Shown: piece after piece, positions 24,999-33,437 of the stretch
Layout of the letters: every line of letters starts with the position of its first letter
How positions within the stretch are numbered: position 1 is the stretch's first letter
Source of the DNA: a bacterium
GTDB taxonomy: Bacteria > UBA8248
Length of the DNA stretch: 64,000 nt
Direction of reading: 5' to 3'
NCBI GenBank assembly: GCA_022825065.1
Contig: JAJDYR010000014.1
Coordinates: 1 to 64,000, forward strand
Notes under the pieces: model-generated
What the model saw: only the letters and a program-made list of their open reading frames with translations
The model's database searches: none
What the model was told of the DNA's origin: nothing
Program-made: the position numbers and the translations under genes

Positions 24999-26609
24999 AT
25001 GGGCGAGAACGCTCGAATCGAAATCATCAACCCCATCGCCGCCGTGGCCCAGGACGACGGCCCCGCCGCGGGCGCCGCCGTGACGGGTCTGGACGGGCTC
25101 CGCATCGCTTTACTTGATAACTCCATGCCCCACGCGGGCGATTTCCTGAACCACGTCGGCGAGGTCTTCGCCGAGCGGCACGACGCGAAGCTCCTCATTC
25201 ACAAGAAGGGCTGGGCCGCCCAGGGCGCGGGCCAGGAGACGCTCGACGAGATCGCGTCGAACTGCGACGTGGCGGTGACCGGCTTCGGGGTCTGAGGGGG
25301 CTGCACGTCGTGGAGTGTCCACGACTCGGCAGAGCTTGAAAAACGCGGCGTCCCCACCGTCGTGGTGGTGGGCAACGGGTTCGAGACGGCGGCGCGCAGC
25401 TTCGCCAAGGCCTACAAATCCCCCCACCTCCGCCTTCTCCTCGTAGACGACACCGTGGCCCACCAGGGCGGCGACGCCCTGATGCGCATGGCGAAAAACG
25501 GCGTGGATACGGTGGCCGCCGAGTGGATGAACACGGCGAACGGGGGCGAGGCCGCAGCCGTCGCCGATGACCCCATCGAGCGGGTCCTCACGATCGCGGG
25601 CGACCCCATCGGCGCTAACGGGGCGCTCTTCGAGCTGGGCGCGACGGACGGGATGCCCGTCATCCCTCCCACCCTGGAGATGGTGGAGCGGTTCGTGGCG
25701 GCCTCGGGCAGAAAGGGCGACGAGGTGGTCGCCCGCCTCATGCCGAGGCTGGCGGACATCACCGTGGAACGCATAGCGGCCAACGCCGTCATGGCGGGCT
25801 GCAAGCCGGGCGTCATGCCCATCCTCGTGACGGCGGTGCAGGCCATGGGGGCGGAGGAATACCACGTCAACCACGTCATCACCACGGCGCACACGCTGTT
25901 CCCCATCGTCGTGGTGAGCGGCCCCATCGCCCGCGAGGTCGGGATGAGCGACGGGCGCGACCTGAGCGCAGCGGGCTGGGGGGTGAACGCCTCGGTCGGC
26001 CGCGCGCTCAAGCTCATCATGTTCAACTGCATCGGCGACCTCGAGAACCGGGGCGCCACCTGCCAGGGCCATTTCGCCAAGTATTTCGACGCCATCACCG
26101 AGAACGTGGAACAAAGCCCCTGGGAGCCGCTCCACGTGGAGAAGGGCTTCGCCGAGTCCGACAGCGTGGTGACGGTGTTCACCGCCGAACCCCTCCACAT
26201 GGTGGACGACCACAGCGCGCTCACCGCGCAGGGCATCCTGGGCACCTTCGGCACCGTGGCCGCCTGCTCCGGCACGCGGCCGCAGTTCGGCCGCTGCGAG
26301 ATCATGCTCATCTTCGGCCCCACCCACGCGAACAAGGTCGCGGAAGCGGGGTTCGACAAGAAGCTCGTGCGCGATTACCTCTGCGAGGTCCACCGGATAC
26401 CGGTCAACACCTATCCTCCCGAATCGCGCGAGCGTTGGAGCGACTGGAAGCAGATGCTCTACGGTGTGAACACGATGGAGAACGCGACCCTTCCCATCGT
26501 CGAGGAAAGGGAGGACATCACCATCCTGGTGCACGGCGGCGCGGGGCCGAACTCGCTCATGGCGCCCGGCGCGCTGAACCACAGCTCCGTAACGCGGAAG
26601 ATCGACTAG
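24999..26609 (+). CDS. UGSC-type selenoprotein (in-frame UGA = Sec99) with C-terminal paralogous domain
   Basis: A 536-residue protein if the TGA at 25293-25295 is read as selenocysteine. Around it the sequence is VAVTGFGV-U-GGCTSWSVHD, close to the U-G-S-C redox motif of the UGSC family of (seleno)proteins, with Ser replaced by Gly. The frame is open on both sides and similarity continues across the TGA (AELEKRGVPTVVVVGNGFE), which argues against a pseudogene. A SECIS-like hairpin follows directly. Residues 1 to about 190 form the thioredoxin-like redox part. The rest (DGMPVIPPT, ITVERIAANAVMAGCKPG) is a second domain that recurs alone in the next gene. The start at 24999 has ggaggga 8 bases upstream. 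The substrate is unknown. Confidence 0.88.
25301..25332 (+). promoter_or_regulatory. Bacterial SECIS element
   Basis: Beginning 5 bases after the TGA: ctgc, two bases, gtcgtgga, loop gtg, tccacgac, three bases, gcag. The inner stem has eight perfect pairs and the outer stem four. The apical loop, which contains G and T, lies 19 bases downstream of the TGA. Bacterial SECIS elements sit inside the coding region at this distance and bind SelB through such a loop. Confidence 0.88.
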
Positions 26610-26612
26610 GCC

Positions 26613-27647
26613 ATGCCCGGGGCGCTCCTGAGCGAACTCTCGCCAGGCGCCGAAGCCGCGCTCGAAGCCGCGATGGAGAACGGGCCGGGCGACGGCCTTC
26701 CCCTCGTCCCGCCGACCCGGAGAGCGGTGGACGCCATGCTCGCCTCCGTCCAGGAGGGTTCCAGCCACGTCCTGGGGATGATGGCGCCCGGCATGGTGGA
26801 CGTGACGGTCGAGGATGCGGCCGTCTGCGCGGTCCTTGCAGGGTGCAAGCCTTCGTATTTCCCGGTGGTCCTGGCGGCGCTCGAAGCCGTCATGGAGCCC
26901 GAGTTCAACTTCCTGGCCATCCAGGCGACCACCGAGCTCGCCTCGCCCCTGGTCATCGTCCACGGGCCGATTGCCGAGCGCCTGGGCGTGCATTCGGGCA
27001 GCGGGTGCCTGGGGCCGGGCTTCCGGGCGAACGCCGCCATCGGCCGCGCCGTCCGCCTGGCCGCCGTGCGGCTCGGCTTGGCGGTTCCCGGCGAGACGGA
27101 CATGGCCACCTTCGGCCACGGGGGCAAGTTCTCCGCCTGTTTCGCCGAGGCGGCCTCCGGCTGGGAGCCGCTCCACGCGGCGCGGGGGTTCCGCGCGGAA
27201 CAGAGCGCGGTGACGGTCGTGGCTGCGGACGCGCCGGTGAACGTGAACGATTACGCGAGCGGAAGCGCCGAAAGCGTGCTTCGCATGATAACCGCCACGA
27301 TGTCCTATCCGGGTTCCAACAACGCGCAGGGCGGCGGCGAGGTGTTGGTCGTCATCAGCCCCCAGCATCTGGGGCTGCTTGAGGCGGGCGGCATGAGCCG
27401 TGAGGACGCTCAGCGCGCGCTGTTCGAGGGGGCGCGCGTGCCGCTTGCAAGTTTTTCGCCCGAGATCGCCGAGCGCGTGCGGGGCAGAAGGCCGGGGCTT
27501 TTCGCGGACTCAAGCCCCGATGCCGTGCCGGTGGCGGACGGGCCGGAGAGCATACTCCTCGCCGTAGCCGGGGGGCCGGGGAGCCACACGCTCTTCTTCC
27601 CCACCTACGGCGAGACCCGTGCGGTCACGAAGGCGGTTCGGGGTTAG
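26613..27647 (+). CDS. Stand-alone paralogue of the UGSC protein's C-terminal domain
   Basis: A 344-residue protein starting three bases after the selenoprotein stop. It repeats the neighbour's second-domain landmarks: DGLPLVPPT versus DGMPVIPPT, VTVEDAAVCAVLAGCKPSYFPVV versus the ITVERIAANAVMAGCKPG segment, PLVIVHGPIAERLGV versus PIVVVSGPIAREVGM, and NAAIGRAVRLAAVRLG versus NASVGRALKLIMFNC. It has no redox domain, signal peptide or membrane segment. A conserved Cys occurs in LAGCKP. The tandem arrangement suggests duplication and a shared complex or pathway (inference). Biochemical function is not known to me. Confidence 0.8.
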   Translation: MPGALLSELSPGAEAALEAAMENGPGDGLPLVPPTRRAVDAMLASVQEGSSHVLGMMAPGMVDVTVEDAAVCAVLAGCKPSYFPVVLAALEAVMEPEFNFLAIQATTELASPLVIVHGPIAERLGVHSGSGCLGPGFRANAAIGRAVRLAAVRLGLAVPGETDMATFGHGGKFSACFAEAASGWEPLHAARGFRAEQSAVTVVAADAPVNVNDYASGSAESVLRMITATMSYPGSNNAQGGGEVLVVISPQHLGLLEAGGMSREDAQRALFEGARVPLASFSPEIAERVRGRRPGLFADSSPDAVPVADGPESILLAVAGGPGSHTLFFPTYGETRAVTKAVRG

Positions 27648-27720
27648 GGAGGGTTCACGGCAAGGAGGGGTGAGGGGTTCGGAGGGAGTCATGCTTCACT
27701 CGCCCTCCCTCGGCTTGAAA

Positions 27721-27870
27721 ACCAACCCCCCCTACCCCCCCTTAACAGGGGGGTAAAAAAGGCCGACGCCCCGGCAGGTAGGGGATATGAAAGAAGACGA
27801 CGCCCGCCGCCGGTTGAGGAGGTTTTGCTTTTTCATACCCCCCTGACAAGGGGGGGTAGGGGGGGTTGCC
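27721..27870. repeat. Palindromic intergenic repeat, copy 3
   Basis: Same unit as at 16207 but with about 30 extra bases in the centre (accgacgcc/ccggcaggta region). Left arm has ttaacagggggg, right arm cccctgacaagg. It follows the UGSC paralogue. The whole spacer 27648-28173 is repeat DNA with no gene seen. Confidence 0.8.
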
Positions 27871-27974
27871 TCTATCCCCTGACAAAGGGGGGCTGCTCCT
27901 TTGACAAAGGCTTATTCAACAGCTTCTCAAGGGGGGAGTGAGATTGAACCCCGACCGGGGAGAGGGCGGTTTTT

Positions 27975-28042
27975 GTAGGGGTCGCATATATGCGACCCGT
28001 GTTTGTCGGCGAAAGATAGGGCCGCATATATGCGGCCCCTAC
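27975..28042. repeat. Inverted pair of GTAGGGG-CGCATATATGCG palindromes, copy 2
   Basis: gtaggggtcgcatatatgcg at the left and gccgcatatatgcggcccc-tac at the right, 18 bases apart. Same layout as 16381-16449. Confidence 0.8.
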
Positions 28043-28173
28043 GGGTCGGGACTGACCCTCAAGAGGAGCGTGAAAAACCCTAGCAGCAGAGAGTGGTTAT
28101 GGAGCAGGACTGATGAACTGACCGGCCAGGAGGTCGTCAACCGAAGCATATCATTCCAGAAAAGGAGACGCCC

Positions 28174-29559
28174 ATGGCGGACAGGAGCAACGTCGACGTT
28201 CTCGTAGTCGGAGCGGGCATGGCCGGGGTGTGCGCCGCCATCGCCGCGGCGCGGGGCGGCGCGCGGACGGTCCTCACGGATCGCTACGCCTTCCTGGGGG
28301 GCAACGCGACCGCGGGCCTTCTCGGCAACTTCCTCACCTTCCACAACATGAAGGGGGAGCAGATCTGCAACGGCATCCCCCAGGAGATCGTGGACGAACT
28401 CATCAAACTGGGCGGCGCCTTTCCCGAGGGCCACCTCCACAACGCCTACGGCAACTCCTACTCCGTGACGCCGCAGGACGGCGAGGTGCTCAAGCTCGTG
28501 AACCAGAAGCTCTGCCTGGAGGCGGGCGTGGACCTGGTGCTGAACACCTACACCATAGGGCCGATTATGGACGGCGACCGGGTGGCCGGCGCGCGCATCG
28601 TGAACAAGAGCGGGGAGAGCGAGATCCGCGCGAAGGTCGTCATCGACGCGAGCGGCGACGCCGACATCGCCGCGCAGGCGGGCGCGCCCTTCCACCTCGG
28701 CGATGCGGAGGGGAAGATGATGTCCATCAGCCTCTTCTCGCGCATGGGGAACGTGGACCTCGTCCGCCACCTCCGGCACGTGAAGGAGAACCCGACGAAC
28801 TTCATGCTCGGCGAGGACCCCTACATCGGCAAGTCCCGCGAGGAGATAGCCGCAGGGCTCCGCACCCACAAGGACTACCCCCTCGTCACCGGCTATTACG
28901 AGTCGGTCAAGCTCGCCCAGTCGCGCGGCGAGTTCCACCCGAACCGCCAGCGCGTGGTGTTCTCCGTCACCACCACGCCCGGGGTCGTCACCATCAACTC
29001 GACGAGCATGCTGGGCTACAGCGGCGTCGACAACGACGACCTGAACCAGGTCGCCATCGAGGGCCGTGAGCAGATATTCAAGGTGCGCGACTTCTACCGC
29101 AAGTACGCCCCCGGCTTCGAGGAGTGCTACGTGATCGATTCGGCCTCGGCCATCGGGGTGCGCGAGACGCGCCGCATCATCGGGGAGGAGACCCTCACGG
29201 ATGAGGACTGCATCGATGCGCGCAAGGGACCGCGCGACATCGGCCAGGGGGCCTACTGCCTGGACGTCCACCAGCCCAGCGGCGTCATCGAGCACAAGCA
29301 CATCAGGGACGGGGAGGCCTACGGCATCCCCTACGGCGTCATGCTCCCCCAGAAGATAGAGAACTGCCTCGTGGCGGGCCGGCCCGTCTCGAGCGACCGC
29401 TTCGCCAACGGCTCCGTGCGCAACCAGGCCCACATCATGACCATCGGGCAGGCGGCGGGCACGGCGGCGGCCATGTGCGTGGAGCGCCGGACGACCCCGC
29501 GCGAACTGCCGGTCGAGCCGCTCAGGGAGAAACTCAGACAGGACGGAGCGGTCGTGTGA
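28174..29559 (+). CDS. FAD-dependent oxidoreductase (FAD_oxidored family)
   Basis: A 461-residue flavoprotein. It has the dinucleotide-binding motif GAGMAGVCAAIAAARGG at residues 12-28, then FLGGNATAGLLGNF, a second cofactor segment KVVIDASGDADIAAQAG around residue 160, and a C-terminal RPVSSDRFANGSVRNQAHIMTIGQAAGTAAA that closes the FAD site. The family oxidises varied organic substrates. It has an aaaaggagacg ribosome site. It precedes an ABC importer by 52 bases and probably acts on the imported compound (inference). Confidence 0.9.
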   Translation: MADRSNVDVLVVGAGMAGVCAAIAAARGGARTVLTDRYAFLGGNATAGLLGNFLTFHNMKGEQICNGIPQEIVDELIKLGGAFPEGHLHNAYGNSYSVTPQDGEVLKLVNQKLCLEAGVDLVLNTYTIGPIMDGDRVAGARIVNKSGESEIRAKVVIDASGDADIAAQAGAPFHLGDAEGKMMSISLFSRMGNVDLVRHLRHVKENPTNFMLGEDPYIGKSREEIAAGLRTHKDYPLVTGYYESVKLAQSRGEFHPNRQRVVFSVTTTPGVVTINSTSMLGYSGVDNDDLNQVAIEGREQIFKVRDFYRKYAPGFEECYVIDSASAIGVRETRRIIGEETLTDEDCIDARKGPRDIGQGAYCLDVHQPSGVIEHKHIRDGEAYGIPYGVMLPQKIENCLVAGRPVSSDRFANGSVRNQAHIMTIGQAAGTAAAMCVERRTTPRELPVEPLREKLRQDGAVV

Positions 29560-29611
29560 CCGCTCTTTTGAATCCGCATCTTCCGATCACCCGGAAAAAG
29601 GAGGAGAAACG

Positions 29612-30883
29612 ATGAAACGTTCCAGACGCCGGCTATTCAGCCTTATCGCCATCACCGCTTTTGTGGCGGGGCTCGCATTGCCCGCCGCGGCGGCCAAGAA
29701 TGTCACCCTCCTCATCCACCCGACCCTGTTCAAGGCGGCGGGGGGTCCCAAGGGCGTGGTGGCTGATCTCGAGAAGGAAAAGGGCATCAAGGTCACCGTG
29801 GTGACCACCCCCTACGGGAAGATCAAGGACAAGGCGGTGCTCTCCTTCGCGGCCGGGGGCGGGCAGTTCGACGTCGTGTCCTGGGTGGACGCGTGGGTCA
29901 ACCCCGAGACCATCGGCTTCCTGGAGCCCCTGGACAACTACATCAAGAGCGCGCCCAAGGGCTACGACTACGGGGACCTCATCCCCGCCCTCTCGGGCAC
30001 GACCCGCTTCCCCAAGCCCGGCGGCCCCGCCTACGGCGTCCCCTACCGGACGGGGACGGGCATCGTCTACTACCGCAAGGACCTCTTCGCGGCGGCCAAG
30101 GTCGCCATTCCCAAGACCTGGGACGAGTTCCTCGCCGCGGCCGAGAAGCTGAACCAGCCCGGCAAGGTCTACGGCGTCGTCCAGCGCGGAAAACCGGGCG
30201 TCCACGTGGAGCAGGACTTCCTGCGCTATCTCCACAGCTCGGGCCACGGCGTGCTCTCCGCCGACAACAAGACCTGCCTGCTCGACCGCGCCGATTCGAT
30301 CAAGCTGCTCGAGGTGTTCGGCAAGCCCTTCCGCAGCGGCTGGTCCCCGCCCGACATGCTGGCCTGGGGCCGCGACGAATACCGGAACGCCATGATGCAG
30401 GGCCGCGCCGCGATGGGGGTGTACTTCTCCCCCTACTGGGGCCTGATGACCAACCCCAAGAAGTCCAAGACGGCCGACAAGCTGGGCTGGTTCCTCGTCC
30501 CCACGCTGGACGGCAAGAACCGCGGCGCCACGCTGAACGGCGGCTGGCACCTCGTCATGGACAAGAAGAGCAAGAACAAGGCGGCGGCGTGGGAGCTCAT
30601 GATGGCGCTCAGTAACAAGAAGAACCAGCTCCGGGGCGCCCTCAACTGGGCGAACGGCCCCGTCCGCAGTTCGGTCTACAACAACGCGGAATATCTCAAG
30701 AAGTTCCCGGTGGCGAAGGCGTGGCTGACCGCCATCAGCCGGGGAAGCGGCGCGGCGCAGCATCCGCGCGCGTCCGAGATAAGCGACGTCACCTCGAAGG
30801 AAGTCATCAACTACCTGCAGAAGAAGAAGAGCGCGAAGCAGGCCATGGGGGACGCCTGCAAGCAGATCAAAGCGGTTCTGTAG
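29612..30883 (+). CDS. Extracellular solute-binding protein, family 1 (sugar-type ABC)
   Basis: A 423-residue periplasmic binding protein with a Sec signal peptide (SLIAITAFVAGLALPAAAA). Features of family 1 are GGGQFDVVSWVDAWVNPE, the YGVPYRTGTGIVYYRKDLF cleft strand, IPKTWDEFLAAAEKL, and the late NGGWHLVMDKKSKNKAAAWELMMAL. It delivers ligand to the MalFG-like permeases that follow. Such proteins take sugars, polyols or glycerol phosphates, and the ligand cannot be read here. aaaggaggag precedes the ATG. Confidence 0.93.
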   Translation: MKRSRRRLFSLIAITAFVAGLALPAAAAKNVTLLIHPTLFKAAGGPKGVVADLEKEKGIKVTVVTTPYGKIKDKAVLSFAAGGGQFDVVSWVDAWVNPETIGFLEPLDNYIKSAPKGYDYGDLIPALSGTTRFPKPGGPAYGVPYRTGTGIVYYRKDLFAAAKVAIPKTWDEFLAAAEKLNQPGKVYGVVQRGKPGVHVEQDFLRYLHSSGHGVLSADNKTCLLDRADSIKLLEVFGKPFRSGWSPPDMLAWGRDEYRNAMMQGRAAMGVYFSPYWGLMTNPKKSKTADKLGWFLVPTLDGKNRGATLNGGWHLVMDKKSKNKAAAWELMMALSNKKNQLRGALNWANGPVRSSVYNNAEYLKKFPVAKAWLTAISRGSGAAQHPRASEISDVTSKEVINYLQKKKSAKQAMGDACKQIKAVL

Positions 30884-30945
30884 CAGCGGTACGAAAACAA
30901 AGGCGCACCGGGGGTGTTGGAAAAGTCCTCTCCCCAGGGGATAAA

Positions 30946-31150
30946 ACCAACCCCCCCTACCCCCCCTTGACAGGGGGGTAAAAAAGACCGACGCCCCGGC
31001 AAGTGGGGGATATGAAAAAAGACGACGCCCGCCGCCGGGCCGAGGGGGTTTTGCTTTTGTCAGGGGTATAGAAAGGTGATGCGTCCTCGCCGGGCTGAGG
31101 GGTTTGCTTTTTCTTGCCCCCCTGGCAAGGGGGGGGGTAGGGGGGGTTGC
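30946..31150. repeat. Palindromic intergenic repeat, copy 4 (expanded)
   Basis: C-rich and G-rich arms as in the other copies, with an internal partial duplication (two cgccgggc-gagggg-ttttg segments). Length is about 205 bases instead of 120. It sits inside the ABC operon between the binding-protein and permease genes, so it would be transcribed. Confidence 0.8.
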
Positions 31151-31173
31151 CTTTGTCCCTTGCAAGAGGGGTT

Positions 31174-31235
31174 GTAGGGGCCGCATATATGCGGCCCTTC
31201 CCCTCGGTATGCGGGTCGCATATATGCGACCCCTA
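31174..31235. repeat. Inverted pair of GTAGGGG-CGCATATATGCG palindromes, copy 3
   Basis: gtaggggccgcatatatgcg at the left, then cgggtcgcatatatgcgacc-cctac at the right. It ends within 10 bases of the earliest possible permease start. Confidence 0.8.
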
Positions 31236-31336
31236 CACTTGGGGTGGTGATGATGCCGCCCCAGACGCGAAGGCGTACCCCGGAGGAGAGGCGGATTAAG
31301 GGCGCGTCCGGCGCAGGCGCAAGCACGGAGAGGATC

Positions 31337-32266
31337 GTGAATACCGGAGCCGTTCAGGATACGGCGCGGCGGGGCGGCCGTGGCTGGCTCACCCCCGCGC
31401 GCAAGCAGGCGATGGCGCCCTACCTGCTCATGGCGCCCGCCTTCATCATCCTGGGCGCGATACTGGTCTATCCCTCCATCTACAACATCTATCTCTCGCT
31501 GTGGAAATGGCGCCTCACCACGCCGCATCTCTCCACCTTCGTCGGCTTCGCGAACTACGTCCACCTGCTCTGGGTCGACCCCGACTTCTGGGAGGTGACC
31601 CGCTTCAGCCTGGGCTTCACCGTGGCCACCATCGCGCTCGAATTCATCATCGGGGTGGCGAGCGCGCTGCTGCTCTACGGCCTCGTGCGCGGGCGCAGGC
31701 TCATGACGTCCTTTCTCCTCACCCCCTACATGGTCGCCCCCATCGCGGTGGGCCTCGGCTGGCGGCTCATGTGGGACCGCGACATCGGCATCGTGAACCT
31801 GCTCATCACCCTCGTGGGGGTCGCCAAGGTGAACTGGCTCGCCGAGACCGGCCCCGCCTTCTGGGCCATCGTGATCTGCGAGGTCTGGCGTTCGACGCCC
31901 TTCGTCACCATGATCCTCCTGGCGGGCATCACGGCGCTCCCGAACGAGGTGTTCGAGGCCGCCCACGTGGACGGCGCGAACCGGGTGCAGGTGTTCCGGC
32001 GGATCACCTTTCCGCTCATCCTGCCCCCGCTGGTGGTGGCGCTGCTCTTCCAGACCATCTTCAAGCTGCGGGTGTTCGACATTCCCTACATCCTTACCGA
32101 GGGAGGGCCCGGCACGTCCACCATGCCATACGGCCTTTTCATTCAGCGCATTTATTTCCGCTATTTCGACGTGGGCAACGCGGCGGCCACCTCGGTCATC
32201 CTCCTCGTGCTGGGCGCGGGGATAGCGTTCGCCTACCTGCGGCTCATCCGGGACAGGGACGGCTAG
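31337..32266 (+). CDS. ABC transporter permease, MalF/UgpA type
   Basis: A membrane permease of about 309 residues with six hydrophobic segments. The cytoplasmic coupling loop EAAHVDGANRVQVFRRITFPLILPP is the EAA motif that docks on the ATPase. I chose GTG at 31337 because ggagagg stands just before it and the first membrane segment then begins near residue 25. An in-frame ATG at 31244 adds 31 Arg-rich residues directly after repeat DNA. It pairs with the permease 3 bases downstream. Confidence 0.88.
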   Translation: MNTGAVQDTARRGGRGWLTPARKQAMAPYLLMAPAFIILGAILVYPSIYNIYLSLWKWRLTTPHLSTFVGFANYVHLLWVDPDFWEVTRFSLGFTVATIALEFIIGVASALLLYGLVRGRRLMTSFLLTPYMVAPIAVGLGWRLMWDRDIGIVNLLITLVGVAKVNWLAETGPAFWAIVICEVWRSTPFVTMILLAGITALPNEVFEAAHVDGANRVQVFRRITFPLILPPLVVALLFQTIFKLRVFDIPYILTEGGPGTSTMPYGLFIQRIYFRYFDVGNAAATSVILLVLGAGIAFAYLRLIRDRDG

Positions 32267-32269
32267 GCC

Positions 32270-33118
32270 ATGGCGCGGGGCGAAGAACAGATCGGGCCGG
32301 GGATCCCCTCCTTCCCGGCGGCGCGCGGGGCGATGATGGTCCTGCTCGCGTTCAGCCTGTTCCCGATCGTCTGGATCATGCTCACCTCGGTGAAGAACGA
32401 GACCGCCATCTTCAGCATTCCGCCCAAGGTCTTCGTGAGTCCTGATTTCTCCTCGTACTGGAAGTTCCTGGGCTTCGGGAACGAATCCGCACTCAGGTTC
32501 ATCTGGAACAGCACCTTCATCGCGGTGGTGACGACCTTCCTGACGCTCCTGGTCTCCTCGCTTGCGGCCTACGCGTTCTCGCGCTACCGCTTCCGGGCGT
32601 CGAACTACCTGCTCTTCTTCATGCTGGCGACGCGGCTGCTGCCGCCCGTCACGGCGGTGGTGCCGCTCTATCTCCTGTTCCGCTATCTCCAGATACTCGA
32701 CACGCGCTTCATCCTGATCCTCATCTACACCGCCTTGAACATCCCGTTCGGCACCTGGCTGATGAAGGCGTTTTTCGACGGCATACCGAAAGAACTCGAA
32801 GAGGCCGCGGCTTTGGACGGCTGCGGTGCGCTGCGCACCCTGGCGCGGGTGACCTTCCCCCTCGCGTCATCGGGCATCGCCGCGACCTCCATCTTCGTCT
32901 TCCTGCTGGCCTGGAACGAGTTCATGTTCGCGTTCATGCTGACGAACGTGTACGCGCGCACCATCCCCGTCCGGCTGGCGGAGACGATGGGCGAGATGCA
33001 GGTCTTCTGGCAGGACATGTCCACCCTGGCGACGCTGATCATGCTGCCCGCCCTGCTCGTGGGCTTTTTCATGCAGCGCTATCTCATCCGCGCCCTGACG
33101 GCGGGAGCGGTGAAGTAG
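32270..33118 (+). CDS. ABC transporter permease, MalG/UgpE type
   Basis: A 282-residue inner-membrane permease with six hydrophobic segments and the EAA loop EEAAALDGCGALRTLARVTFPL. It forms a heterodimer with the preceding permease. The AYAFSRYRFRASN segment before helix 3 is typical of the MalG side. It begins 3 bases after the upstream stop, pointing to translational coupling. Confidence 0.92.
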   Translation: MARGEEQIGPGIPSFPAARGAMMVLLAFSLFPIVWIMLTSVKNETAIFSIPPKVFVSPDFSSYWKFLGFGNESALRFIWNSTFIAVVTTFLTLLVSSLAAYAFSRYRFRASNYLLFFMLATRLLPPVTAVVPLYLLFRYLQILDTRFILILIYTALNIPFGTWLMKAFFDGIPKELEEAAALDGCGALRTLARVTFPLASSGIAATSIFVFLLAWNEFMFAFMLTNVYARTIPVRLAETMGEMQVFWQDMSTLATLIMLPALLVGFFMQRYLIRALTAGAVK

Positions 33119-33165
33119 TGGGTGCGGGCGGGGTTGGTGGGAAAGGCCCCTTTTCAGGAGATAAA

Positions 33166-33337
33166 GGCAACCCCCCCTACCCCCCCTTGACAGGGGGGTA
33201 TAAAAAGGCAACGCCCGCCGCCGGTAGAGAGGCTTTTGTTTTTGTCAGGGGGGTATAAAAAGGCGATGCGCCCCCGCCGGGCTGAGGGGGTTTTGATTTT
33301 TCTTGCCCCCCTGTTAAGGGGGGGTAGGGGGGGTTGG
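33166..33337. repeat. Palindromic intergenic repeat, copy 5
   Basis: C-rich and G-rich arms around a centre with two cgccgg-gag-ttttg segments, about 170 bases. It separates the permease genes from their ATPase gene, so the operon carries two copies of this repeat. Confidence 0.8.
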
Positions 33338-33437
33338 TTTTAAGGGATTTCCCTTTCAGGGGGGTTGCCATTACCCCCGCAAGGCGCTTTTCACCAGCCG
33401 CGTTCGGGGCGCGGCGCGCGATGATGGAGGAATCGGT

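Noticed and set aside
25293..25295. TGA taken as a nonsense mutation or gene boundary
   Set aside because: Frame, motif position and the downstream hairpin all favour selenocysteine; no ribosome site precedes the ATG at 25362.
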